Shown: positions 11,447 through 22,080, counted from the first letter of the stretch. The stretch: 41,916 bases of DNA from Planctomycetaceae bacterium (GCA_021297815.1 JAJTGK010000011.1:1-41916); one strand, 5' to 3'. A program made the numbers and translations. Notes: generated by a model not told the origin, from the sequence alone.

Positions 11447-11968
11447 ATGCGACTTCGCCTGCACAGCCCCGACCCAAGCGACCCTGCCGCCGCCCCGCGG
11501 TCGGGCCGCTCGCCGTCGCGTCGGCTGAACCTGCTGCTGACCTACGGCGGGTGGCGCGAGCATGCCTTCGCCGACCAGCTGCCGCCCATCCTTGATCGGA
11601 TCGGCATCGACTGCTGGCGCGCCGAGAGCGGCGACGAGGCGTCGGATGTGATCCGACGCGCCCAGGTCCACATCGCGGTCATCGATCTTTCGATTCCGAT
11701 GCACGGCCACGCCCCGAACGCGGGCACGCGCTCGGCCCCCGCGGGTCCGCGCGTCCTCCAGCTCCTGAAGCGCCTCGACCAGCCGCCGCCGACGATCGTC
11801 GTGCGCCCGCGCCAGGCCGACCCGTCGGAGAGCGCGCGCACGCTCGCCGAGGCGCTCCGCGAGGGCGCCTTCACGGTGCTCGACGACCCTGTGCCAATCG
11901 AATCCATGCTGCAGGCCCTCGAGCGGGTCGTGCGGCGCCACTACCGCGACCACTGGCCCGCCGCCTGA
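11447..11968 (+). CDS. Response-regulator receiver-like (pseudo-receiver) protein
   Basis: LNLLLTYGGWREHAFADQLPPILDRIGIDCWRAESGDEASDVIRRAQVHIAVIDLSIPMHG...LREGAFTVLDDPVPIESMLQALERVVRRHY: receiver-like fold pattern. Confidence 0.55.
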   Translation: MRLRLHSPDPSDPAAAPRSGRSPSRRLNLLLTYGGWREHAFADQLPPILDRIGIDCWRAESGDEASDVIRRAQVHIAVIDLSIPMHGHAPNAGTRSAPAGPRVLQLLKRLDQPPPTIVVRPRQADPSESARTLAEALREGAFTVLDDPVPIESMLQALERVVRRHYRDHWPAA

Positions 11969-12073
11969 GCGAGCCACGCGCCCCCAAGCCAACAGCCGCG
12001 CCGAAGTCGGAGTCGGATGCGGTGTCAGAGTGAGAGAGACCAAGATTCCATCAGTCCAGCGAAGGAGAAACAC

Positions 12074-12348
12074 ATGAAGTTCCGTCCACTCGGCGACAAG
12101 ATCCTCGTGAAGCGCGACGAAGCCGCCACCAAGACCGAAAGCGGCATCTTCCTTCCCGAGTCGAGCAAGGAGAAGCCATCGCCCTCGGCAATGGTCACCT
12201 CAGCAAGGACAACGGAAAGCTCACGCCGTTCACCGTCAAGAAGGGCGACAGCGTGATCTTCAGCTCGTACGCGGGCACCGAGATCAAGATCGACGGCGAG
12301 GCCTACCTCATCATGACCGAGGAGGACATCCTCGGCGTCATCGACTGA
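12074..12348 (+). pseudogene. groES: 10 kDa co-chaperonin GroES, apparent frameshift/small internal deletion
   Basis: MKFRPLGDKILVKRDEAATKTESGIFLPESSKEKP in one frame to about 12177; then IALGNGHLSKDNGKLTPFTVKKGDSVIFSSYAGTEIKIDGEAYLIMTEEDILGVID in another frame, ending TGA 12346-12348. Total length 275 nt is not a multiple of 3. Confidence 0.85.
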
Positions 12349-12374
12349 CGCGAGGCACGCATGAGCATGACACC

Positions 12375-12584
12375 ATGAGCATGACACCCAGCGTCCTCCG
12401 GCTCGCGTTCCGCGAGCTCAACGGCCAGCGCGACCTCCGCATCGAGTTCGACCACGCGTCGAGCTGCATCGTGAAGAGGGCCATGCTGATTCCCGAGGAG
12501 TCCGACGGGCTCGTCAAGGTCACCGACGGGTCGCATGTCTACATCGTCGACTCCGAACGCGTGGCCTGGGTGGAGATCGGATAG
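12375..12584 (+). CDS. Small uncharacterised protein encoded between groES and groEL
   Basis: 69-aa [72 protein letters not shown] filling the groES-groEL gap in the same direction. Confidence 0.6.
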   Translation: MSMTPSVLRLAFRELNGQRDLRIEFDHASSCIVKRAMLIPEESDGLVKVTDGSHVYIVDSERVAWVEIG

Positions 12585-12626
12585 CACATCAATCGCGCCA
12601 ACGCGCCACACAGAAAGAAGCACACC

Positions 12627-14258
<1,632 letters not shown>

Positions 14259-14296
14259 TCCGAGGCAGAGCCCGGACCAGATCGCATGTTGAACGA

Positions 14297-14331
14297 ACGA
14301 GGCCCGCCGAAAGGCGGGCCTCGTCGCTTTT
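14297..14331 (+). terminator. Rho-independent-like terminator after groEL
   Basis: 12-bp perfect stem acgaggcccgcc-GAAA-ggcgggcctcgt followed by cgctttt. Confidence 0.8.
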
Positions 14332-14349
14332 GCAGGTCGCGTCGCGCGC

Positions 14350-16110
14350 TCAGTCGACATCGCCGATCACGGCGATGTCCTCGGGCCAGCTGGTGCGCGT
14401 CCTCCACGAGATCGTGGCGGGCTTCGCGTCCTTGCCGTCGGCGCGCGCGGGCAGCGACAGCACCCACTTCAGCAGACCCTGCGGCTTCGCATCGCGCACA
14501 TACTTCTCGTCTGTCGCGGTCGCAGGCGACATCTCGCGGGTCTCGACCTTGATCTTCTCGTCGCGCGACACGGGGATACGGTCCCACACCTCGATGTCGG
14601 TCGCGCGCGCAAGCGTGTTCGTGACCGAGATGCGGTAGTCGCGCTCGGTGCCCTTCGACTTCGAGAAGACGCCCGACTCCGAACCGCGCTTGGCGACGAG
14701 CTCGCGCTTCACGGTCACGCGCGGCTCCTTGCCGAACCAGAGCTCGAGCTCGCCGCCGACGGGCGTTTCGGCAAGCGCGGCCTGACCGATAGAGTCGGAG
14801 CCGAGGTACATGCGTGCGGCGCCCGGCAGGAGGAGGAACGGCGTCTCGTTGCGGAAGCGCGCGCGCAGGTAGACATCGGGGTCGACGAGCGGCCGCGCCA
14901 CGAGCGTGAATTGCGGCGTGGCGTCGATCGACGCCACGCGCGTACGGCGCTCGGCGTTCGCGTCGCTCGCCGCGGTGAAGGTGCGCGGAATGCGGTACTC
15001 GACCGCGGGCCCCGTGCCGCCGACATCGGCGTTCGCCGCCATGCCCGCAAGCCGCTTGCCGCGCGCGCCACCCTCGCCGCCGCCCGGGCTGCCGGGGCGG
15101 TTCTCAGGCGCGGCGTCTGCCATCTCCGCCGCCATCATGGGCGCGGGCGCGCCTGGCGCCATGCGCGACGCCACGACGGGCGGCTGGTAGACCTCGAGGT
15201 ACGCGGGGCCGATCTCGCGCGGGTTCGCGGCGCGCGTCGGCTGCGAGGTCGAGAGGAGGAGCGCCACATCGTTCCAGTCCTCGCCCGTCGCCTGCATCAC
15301 GGTCGCGTCGAACTCGAGCGCAAGCGTGCCCTTGTCGGGGTCGCCGCGCACGGTGTAGGTCGGCGCCCAGCTCGCGTTCGACACGAGGTAGGTCACGCCG
15401 ACGGGAATGTCGCCGCCCTCGGGCGCCACCACGGTGACGAGCGCGAAACGCTCGATCGGCGGCGCGCCGCCCGCGGCGGCAAGCGCGTTCTGCGCCGCGG
15501 CGAGTTCGCCGGCGGCGTCCTTGGCCTCCTTCTTGAGCCCGAGCACCGCCGCGGTCAGCCGCTCGCGTTCCGACTCGATGAAGGACAGCTGCGTGCGCAG
15601 CTTCTCGGGGTCGAGCGAGCCTCCCATCGACTTCGACGCGTCGTCGGACACCTTCGCGGCGATCGAGTCGATCGTCTTCTGGGCCGCCGCGTTGTTGGCC
15701 ATGCGGCGCTCCACCTCGGCCACGCGGGCCTGCGCCGCCTCGACGCGCGCCAGCGCCTCGCGCACGCGCGGGCTGTCGCTCGTGGGCGACGGCTTGACCA
15801 CGGTCTCGGTCTTCACCTCGAGCAGCCGTCCACCCGTCCCGACCTTCGCCTGCACGCTGTCGAGGTCGGCGGCCTCGGGAAGCGGTCCCACGCGGAGTTC
15901 GAACACACCAAAGCCGAGCGTGGTCTTGCCTTCGCGGGTCACCGCGGCGCGACCGCGGTAGAGCGTGACCGATGTGATTGGAAGTTCCGCCCGTATGGCG
16001 ACGGGGCGGTCGGTGTCGTCCTGCGCGGCGAACGCCGTGGCGGCGGGCAGCAGGAACGGCGGCGAAAGAAGCGCGATGGCGGCCGAGAGAGCGAGTGTTG
16101 CGGTGCGCAT
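14350..16110 (-). CDS. MuiA-like / DUF4139 domain protein with signal peptide
   Basis: Signal peptide MRTATLALSAAIALLSPPFLLPAATAFA; ITSVTLYRGRAAVTREGKTTL; VTYLVSNASWAPTYTVRGD; central coiled coil. Confidence 0.75.
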   Translation of the reverse strand: MRTATLALSAAIALLSPPFLLPAATAFAAQDDTDRPVAIRAELPITSVTLYRGRAAVTREGKTTLGFGVFELRVGPLPEAADLDSVQAKVGTGGRLLEVKTETVVKPSPTSDSPRVREALARVEAAQARVAEVERRMANNAAAQKTIDSIAAKVSDDASKSMGGSLDPEKLRTQLSFIESERERLTAAVLGLKKEAKDAAGELAAAQNALAAAGGAPPIERFALVTVVAPEGGDIPVGVTYLVSNASWAPTYTVRGDPDKGTLALEFDATVMQATGEDWNDVALLLSTSQPTRAANPREIGPAYLEVYQPPVVASRMAPGAPAPMMAAEMADAAPENRPGSPGGGEGGARGKRLAGMAANADVGGTGPAVEYRIPRTFTAASDANAERRTRVASIDATPQFTLVARPLVDPDVYLRARFRNETPFLLLPGAARMYLGSDSIGQAALAETPVGGELELWFGKEPRVTVKRELVAKRGSESGVFSKSKGTERDYRISVTNTLARATDIEVWDRIPVSRDEKIKVETREMSPATATDEKYVRDAKPQGLLKWVLSLPARADGKDAKPATISWRTRTSWPEDIAVIGDVD

Positions 16111-16128
16111 GGGCGCAGCGTACCGCTC

Positions 16129-16479
16129 TCAATGCGTCAGGATCAGTGCGAGGATTCCCCCGATCGCCGCGATCGTGCCGCCGATGATGGCGCCGATGCG
16201 CCACTGCCGCTGCCGCGCCTTCGCACGGTCGAGCCAGATGCGTCCGTCGGCTTCCTCGACGACGACGCCTTGGCGGATCAGCGGTTGCAGCGGGGCCGCC
16301 GCGAGCCCGAGCGTCGACGGCTTGCGCGCCGTGTCGGGCGAATCGGCGCCCGCCTTGTCGAGCGTGCGCACGGGGCCTGGCTTCTGCAGGGCGATCGCGA
16401 GCATCATCGCGGGTCCGACGATCGCGCCGAGCATGCCGAACGCGCCGCCGAGCCCTCCTGGGGTCGGAGGAACGGGCAT
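16129..16479 (-). CDS. Small hypothetical membrane protein
   Basis: 116-aa ORF with N-terminal hydrophobic segment and C-terminal TM (WRIGAIIGGTIAAIGGILALILTH). Confidence 0.5.
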   Translation of the reverse strand: MPVPPTPGGLGGAFGMLGAIVGPAMMLAIALQKPGPVRTLDKAGADSPDTARKPSTLGLAAAPLQPLIRQGVVVEEADGRIWLDRAKARQRQWRIGAIIGGTIAAIGGILALILTH

Positions 16480-16569
16480 GGACGAAGCGTATCGCGGAAC
16501 GAACGCGGCGGCCCGCGTCAGGTCGGCAGACGGGGTTCGCGAAGGGTCAGGAACGGCCGTGAGCGGCGC

Positions 16570-17670
16570 TCAACCCTCGGCTCCCAGCATGTCGCGGCCC
16601 TCGATGCCTTCGCTCGTCAGGATGTGGAAGCTCGTGTTGACCAGGAAGTCGTACGACTGGTTCCCGTAGTAGCCCGCGGTCCAGAACGGCGTGTTGCGCG
16701 CCCAGAGCTTGCCCGCGCGCTGCTCGGCCTGCTGGGCGCGCTGGCAACCCACGAGCTCGACATGGCCGTCGTAGAACAGGCACGCGGGCGCCGAGTTGTA
16801 GCCATGGTTGAAGAACCAGGGGGTCTTGCCGCCCACGAAGTTCGGGTTGATCGGCGAATCGGGCGTGTTCTGCAGCCAGTTGTGCTCGATCATCCGCGTC
16901 TTGAGCGATGGATGCCTGCACCGCGATGCAGAGGGGCTGCGATAGGCCGCGGGCAGTTGCGTGGGGTAGGTGAAGGAGTTGCCATCGAGCGCAGGGCCGT
17001 TGCGGCCGAACACCTTCGGATCCCACATCGCGGCGGGCGAGAAGCAGTACGAACTGTCCTCGTACGCAAGCCCATCGAAGGTGAACTGCGCGGGGCTCGT
17101 GAAGTAGTGGCTGATCTCGCCGAGCACGACCCCGTCCTTCGGCGCATAGAGCACGGGATCGTAGAAGCGGCCGTTCAGGTAGTTGCTGAAGCTCATCACG
17201 CCGGGCATGCGGAACGAGCCGAAGGCGTTCGCGCCACCTGGGTTTGCTTCCGAGCCGAACTGCATCGGCACATAGGTGATCCAGTTGTAGCAGGCCTCGG
17301 GCCAGCCGAACTGCGAGCATCTGCCCGTCGACCCGAGGAAGTAGCCCCACACTCCGAAGGTGTCCCACCCGATGAACTGCTGCGGCGGGCACGCCACCTG
17401 GTTGAGGTAGATGCCGCAGTGCCCGTAGGCCAGGCCCGCGTCGTCGGGGCACGAAGTCCACTGCCGGCCGTTCCAGTCGGCTGCGTAGTGCTCGTTCGCC
17501 GCACCGAGGTTGCGCAGGTTGGAGGTCGACTGCGAGATCAGCGCGCGGTCGCGAGCGCGCGAGATCGCGGGAACGAGCAGCGCGAGCAGCAGGGCGGTGA
17601 TCGCAACGACCACGAGCAGCTCGACGATGGTGAAGCCGGCTTGGAGCTGGCGCGGACGGTCGCAGCGCAT
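16570..17670 (-). CDS. Type II secretion/type IV pilin-like pseudopilin (paralogue 1)
   Basis: GFTIVELLVVVAITALLLALLVP prepilin motif; C-terminal FYDGHVELVGCQ...GNQSYDFLVNTSFHILTSEGIEGRDMLGAEG. Confidence 0.85.
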   Translation of the reverse strand: MRCDRPRQLQAGFTIVELLVVVAITALLLALLVPAISRARDRALISQSTSNLRNLGAANEHYAADWNGRQWTSCPDDAGLAYGHCGIYLNQVACPPQQFIGWDTFGVWGYFLGSTGRCSQFGWPEACYNWITYVPMQFGSEANPGGANAFGSFRMPGVMSFSNYLNGRFYDPVLYAPKDGVVLGEISHYFTSPAQFTFDGLAYEDSSYCFSPAAMWDPKVFGRNGPALDGNSFTYPTQLPAAYRSPSASRCRHPSLKTRMIEHNWLQNTPDSPINPNFVGGKTPWFFNHGYNSAPACLFYDGHVELVGCQRAQQAEQRAGKLWARNTPFWTAGYYGNQSYDFLVNTSFHILTSEGIEGRDMLGAEG

Positions 17671-17780
17671 GCGTGACCTCCTTCGTGTCGCGGGCGTTCA
17701 TCGGACCCACACTGGATCTGAACGCCACGACAACACTTCAAGTCGGTCAACGCGTCGCCACCCTGCACATTTACAGTGTT

Positions 17781-17810
17781 AAGAAAATCGGCCCGCGCAT
17801 GGCGGGCCGA
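17781..17810 (-). terminator. Rho-independent-like terminator for pseudopilin paralogue 2 (minus strand)
   Basis: Stem tcggcccgc-gcatg-gcgggccga (17788-17810); on the minus strand followed by ttttcttaac. Confidence 0.7.
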
Positions 17811-17873
17811 GCTCGATGCCTTGGATGTTCGTCGACGGCGCTGCGAGTCAGGCGTTCACCCGATGGTTCGCGA

Positions 17874-18986
17874 TCAGCCTTCCGCGCCAAGCACATCGCG
17901 GCCTTCGATGCCGTCGGTCGTCAGGATGTGCATGCTCGTGTCGACCAGGAAGTCGTACGACTGGTTGCCGTAGTAGCCGCCCGTTCCGAGCGGGGTGTTG
18001 CGCGACCAGAGCTTGCCTGCGCGCTGCTCGGCCTGCTGGGCGCGCTGGCATCCGACGAGCTCGATGTGGCCGTCGAAGAACAGGCACGCGGGGGCCGAGT
18101 TGTAGCCGTGGTTGAAGAACCACGGGGTGGTTCCGCCCGCGAAGTTCGAGTTGACCGGCGAATCGGGCGCGTTCTGCAGCCAGTTGTGCTCGATCATGCG
18201 CGTCTTGAGCGACGGGTACTTGCAGCGCGACACGGGCGGGCTGCGGAACGCCGCGGGCAGCGTTCCCGGAGCGGTGTAGCCGCTGCCGTTCAGCGTGGCG
18301 CCGTTGCGGCCCATGACCTTCGGATCCCACATCGCCGCGGGCGAGAAGCAGTACGAGCTGTCCTCGTACGCGGTCCCGTCGTAGGTGAACTCCGAGGGGC
18401 TCGTGAAGTACTTCGAGATGTTCGCGAGCGGCACCAGGTCCTTCGGCGCGTAGAAGGTCGGGTCGTAGAACTTGCCGTTCACATAGTCGTGGAACGCCTT
18501 CGTGCTCGGCATGCGGAACGAGCCGAACGCGTTGCCTCCGCCAGGGTTCCCCGCCGTGCCGAACTGGATCGGGATGTAGACGATCCAGTTGTAGCAGGCC
18601 TCGGGCCAGCCGTACTGCGAGCACTTGCCGCTCGAGCCGAGGAAGTAGCCCCAGATGCCCGCGCCGTCCCAGCCGAGGAACTGCTGCGGCGGGCAGGCGA
18701 TCTGCGAGAGGTAGGTGTTGCAGTTGCCGTTCGCAAGGCCCGCGTCGTCGGGGCAGGTCGTGAACTGGCGGTCGTTCCAGTCGCCCGCGTAGGTCTCGTT
18801 CGACGCCGCGAGGTTCTTCAGGTTCGACACCGACTGCGAGATCAGCGCCTTGTCGCGACCCTTCGCCACGGCGGGCAGGAGAAGCGCGATCAGGAGCGCG
18901 ATGATCGACACGACGACGAGAAGCTCGACGATCGTGAAGCCCTTCTGGAAGCACTTGCGATTGGCGGTGAATGGCGCGTTCGTCAT
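17874..18986 (-). CDS. Pseudopilin (paralogue 2)
   Basis: GFTIVELLVVVSIIALLIALLLP; C-terminal FFDGHIELVGCQRAQQAEQRAGKLWSRNTPLGTGGYYGNQSYDFLVDTSMHILTTDGIEGRDVLGAEG. Confidence 0.87.
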   Translation of the reverse strand: MTNAPFTANRKCFQKGFTIVELLVVVSIIALLIALLLPAVAKGRDKALISQSVSNLKNLAASNETYAGDWNDRQFTTCPDDAGLANGNCNTYLSQIACPPQQFLGWDGAGIWGYFLGSSGKCSQYGWPEACYNWIVYIPIQFGTAGNPGGGNAFGSFRMPSTKAFHDYVNGKFYDPTFYAPKDLVPLANISKYFTSPSEFTYDGTAYEDSSYCFSPAAMWDPKVMGRNGATLNGSGYTAPGTLPAAFRSPPVSRCKYPSLKTRMIEHNWLQNAPDSPVNSNFAGGTTPWFFNHGYNSAPACLFFDGHIELVGCQRAQQAEQRAGKLWSRNTPLGTGGYYGNQSYDFLVDTSMHILTTDGIEGRDVLGAEG

Positions 18987-19080
18987 GCTGGGTCCTTTCG
19001 ACAGGTCACACCATCATGGCACGGCGGCCGCACTCGCAGAAGGGGGTCTCCGAAGAAAGCACGGAAGTTCAGCGCGTCGA

Positions 19081-19119
19081 CAAAAAGACAGCCCCCCGCG
19101 GGTTCGCCGCGGGGGGCTG
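19081..19119 (-). terminator. Rho-independent-like terminator for pseudopilin paralogue 3 (minus strand)
   Basis: 13-bp perfect stem cagccccccgcgg-gttcg-ccgcggggggctg (19089-19119); minus strand continues tctttttgtcg. Confidence 0.8.
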
Positions 19120-19171
19120 CAGTCAGGCATGTCGAGTGGTCCTCAGGCCAAGGCCCGAGGCCACGCGCGCA

Positions 19172-20251
19172 TCAACCTTCCGCACCGAGGACATCGCGTC
19201 CCGTGATGCCGTCGGTCGTGAGCATGTGGAAGCTCGTGTCGACGAGGAAGTCGTACGACTGGTTGCCGTAGTAGCCGCCCGTTCCGAGCGGGCTGTTGCG
19301 CGACCAGAGCTTGCCGGCACGCTGCTCGGCCTGCTGCGCGCGCTGGCAACCGACGAGCTCGATGTGGCCGTCGAAGAACAGGCAGGCAGGGGCCGAGTTG
19401 TAGCCGTGGTTGAAGAACCACGGGGTGTTGCCACCCGAGAAGTTCGAGTTGATCGGCGAGTCGGGCGCATTCTGGAGCCAGTTGTGCTCGATCATGCGCG
19501 TCTTGAGCGCGGGGTACTTGCAGCGCGAGACCGGCGGGCTGCGGTAGCCGGCGGGCAGGCCCGTGGGAGCCGTGTAGCCCTGGCCGTTCAGCGTGGCGCC
19601 GTTGCGCTGGAAGACCTTCACGTCGTACATCGCCGCGGGCGACCACACATACGAGCTGTCCTCGTAGGTGCTGCCGTCGTAGGTGAACTCGGCCGCGCTC
19701 GTGAAGAACTTCGAGGCGTTCGAGTACGGAAGGACATCCTTCGGAGCGTAGAAGGTCGGATCGTAGAACTTGCCGCTGACATAGTCGTGGAACGACTTGA
19801 TGCCGGGCACGCGGAAGAAGCCGTAGCCCGAATCCGCGCCGCCGAGGCCGATCGGCAGGTGGACGACCCAGTTGCCGCAGTTGCCGGGGTAGCCGAACTG
19901 CGAGCACTTGCCGCCCGAACCGATGAAGTAGCCCCACATGGCGCCGTTGGTGTCCCAACCGAGCAGCATCTGCGGCGGGCAGGCGATCTGCGACAGGTAG
20001 GTGGCGCAGTTGCCGTTCACAAGACCAGCGTCGTCAGGCACGCCCGTCGGCTGACGGTCGTTCCAGTCGCCGGCGTAGGTCTCGTTGGCCGCGGCGAGGT
20101 TCTTGAGGTTTGCGACAGACTGGGAGATCAGGGCCTTGTCGCGACCCTTAGCCACTGCGGGAAGCAGCAGCGCGATGAGGAGGGCGATGATCGACACGAC
20201 GACGAGGAGCTCGACGATCGTGAAGCCGCCCTTGCGGTTCTGGCGAGTCAT
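19172..20251 (-). CDS. Pseudopilin (paralogue 3)
   Basis: MTRQNRKGGFTIVELLVVVSIIALLIALLLP; same C-terminal block as paralogues 1 and 2. Confidence 0.87.
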   Translation of the reverse strand: MTRQNRKGGFTIVELLVVVSIIALLIALLLPAVAKGRDKALISQSVANLKNLAAANETYAGDWNDRQPTGVPDDAGLVNGNCATYLSQIACPPQMLLGWDTNGAMWGYFIGSGGKCSQFGYPGNCGNWVVHLPIGLGGADSGYGFFRVPGIKSFHDYVSGKFYDPTFYAPKDVLPYSNASKFFTSAAEFTYDGSTYEDSSYVWSPAAMYDVKVFQRNGATLNGQGYTAPTGLPAGYRSPPVSRCKYPALKTRMIEHNWLQNAPDSPINSNFSGGNTPWFFNHGYNSAPACLFFDGHIELVGCQRAQQAEQRAGKLWSRNSPLGTGGYYGNQSYDFLVDTSFHMLTTDGITGRDVLGAEG

Positions 20252-20619
20252 GATGGACTCGACCTTTCTGCGGGGAGACCCCGCCAGAGTGAGCGCCTCT
20301 CGACCGACATCGCTCCGTTCGATCCGGTGCACTTCGGATCTCGTGATGTCGGAACGCCCGAACTTCGGCAGGCCGAAGACATGCAACGGCGGGCCCGCCA
20401 TGGTGGACGCACGGCCGAGAGTGGCCGTGCGGTGCCGTCAGGGAAAAGGTACTCCGCTCGGGTGCGAAGTGCTGCAGCCAAAGGGGAATTTGCGGCATTT
20501 TGGCGACGCGGCGCGGCGTGCGCGCCACGCGCGCCGAGCGTGCCCGAGGCGGCGGTTATTCGGCCCTTCGCTCCGCCCGGCGGCACCCGCGACCGCTCGC
20601 ACGACGCCACAATGCGCCC

Positions 20620-21594
20620 ATGCGCATCGCCAGCACTTGGTCGTTCGGACTGCGGGCCAACGAGGAGGCCTGGCCGCACCTCGTTTCCGAGGGCGCCCTT
20701 GCCGCCGTCGAGGCCGCGTGTGCCTTCGCCGATCGGGCTCCCGACATCGACAGCGTGGGGTACGGCGGGCTGCCCGACGCATCGGGGCGTGTCAGCCTCG
20801 ACGGCTGCGTGATGCTGTCGCCCGCCCGCTGCGGGTCGGTGGCGGGGTTGCGCTCGCACCTCCACCCCGTGTCGGTGGCGCGGCGGGTCATGGAGCGCAC
20901 CCCGCATGTCATGCTCGTCGGGCCCGACGCCGACGCGTTCGCCGATGCCCAGGACCTTGCGCGTGCGGAACTCCTCTCGCCCGAGGCGCGCGCGACCTAC
21001 GAGAAGTGGCTGCGGGAGGGCGGCACGGTCGACCAGAGCAAGGACAGCGGCCTCGGCTTCGAGCCGCTGCGGCCTGTCGACAGGCGCCACGGCGACGACG
21101 GCCGCCTGTTCGGCGGCTCCGACGGCGTGCCCGCCGACGAGGCGCGTTGGAAGCACCACGACACGATCGGCTGCCTGGCGATCGACGCGCGCGGCGTGCT
21201 TGCGGGTGGCTGCTCGACCAGTGGAACGCCCTTCAAGGTGCCTGGCCGCGTGGGCGACTCGCCCATCATCGGGCATGGCCTGTATGTCGACCCCGCGGCG
21301 GGAGCCGCGACGGCGACAGGGATGGGCGAACTCATCATGGGTGTCTGCGGCGCGTTTCTCGTGGTCGAGTCGATGCGCCGCGGGGCGAGCCCGCTCGACG
21401 CGGTGCGCGACGCGGTCGAGCGCATCGCGAAGACCTATCCGCTCGAGCCGCACCACCAGGCGGGCTTCATCGCGATGGGGCGCGATGGCCGCGTGGCCTC
21501 CGCGGCGTTGCGGCCTGGATACCGCACGGCGATCCGCGACGCCGAGGGCGCGCGGGCGGTCGAGCCGGATTTCGTCGCGATTCCCGAGGTGTGA
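20620..21594 (+). CDS. Glycosylasparaginase / isoaspartyl peptidase-like Ntn-hydrolase
   Basis: HDTIGCLAIDARGVLAGGCSTSGTPFKVPGRVGDSPIIGHGLYVDPAAGAATATGMGELIMGVCGAFLVVE. Confidence 0.88.
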   Translation: MRIASTWSFGLRANEEAWPHLVSEGALAAVEAACAFADRAPDIDSVGYGGLPDASGRVSLDGCVMLSPARCGSVAGLRSHLHPVSVARRVMERTPHVMLVGPDADAFADAQDLARAELLSPEARATYEKWLREGGTVDQSKDSGLGFEPLRPVDRRHGDDGRLFGGSDGVPADEARWKHHDTIGCLAIDARGVLAGGCSTSGTPFKVPGRVGDSPIIGHGLYVDPAAGAATATGMGELIMGVCGAFLVVESMRRGASPLDAVRDAVERIAKTYPLEPHHQAGFIAMGRDGRVASAALRPGYRTAIRDAEGARAVEPDFVAIPEV

Positions 21595-21609
21595 GCGCGA
21601 CTTGGCGCG

Positions 21610-22080
21610 TCAGTCGGCCTGCGCCGTGGCGGGGGGCGCGCTGGCCGCCGCAGCCGCCGCGGTCGCGCGCGGCTCGGGCTCGGTGGCGTACGGGTTGAGC
21701 GGCGACGCGGTCACGGGCTCGCAGTGCTCGCCCCAGCAGCGCATGATCACGCCGTCCTTCGTCTCGAACCACCAGCAGGTGCGCTCGATGGTGTTCGAGC
21801 TCGAGGCGAACAGCATGAAGATGTACCAGCCCTCGGTGGTCCTGCGGTCGGAGTCGTAGCGCAGCAGCTCGACGCCGTCCGTGAGGGTCGTGCGCGTCTT
21901 CGGCTCGCCCGCGAAGGCGAAGAGCCACTCGGTGGTCGACTTCCCGGGTTCGACGGCGGCAAGGCTCTCCTTCGAGAGCTGCGGCCCGACATCGCGCACC
22001 GTGCGGCCTTCGGTGTACACGCATCCGCCGAGCAGGGTCGACAGGGCGCAGAGAAGGATGGTCGGGCGCGTCCGTGGCAA
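21610..22080 (-). CDS. Putative lipoprotein (SmpA/OmlA-like size and layout)
   Basis: Lipobox-like LLCALSTLLGGC. The longest ORF starts at 22149 and overlaps the divergent gene start, so a downstream start (for example TTG at 22080) is likelier. Confidence 0.5.
   Translation of the reverse strand: MPRTRPTILLCALSTLLGGCVYTEGRTVRDVGPQLSKESLAAVEPGKSTTEWLFAFAGEPKTRTTLTDGVELLRYDSDRRTTEGWYIFMLFASSSNTIERTCWWFETKDGVIMRCWGEHCEPVTASPLNPYATEPEPRATAAAAAASAPPATAQAD

Noticed and set aside
11969-12073. CIRCE/HrcA operator upstream of groES
   Set aside because: No TTAGCACTC-N9-GAGTGCTAA-like inverted repeat seen by eye in the intergenic region.
12074-12348. Programmed ribosomal frameshift in groES
   Set aside because: No slippery heptamer or downstream pseudoknot was evident, and the conserved residues between the two halves are missing from the DNA. 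A deletion or sequence error explains it better.
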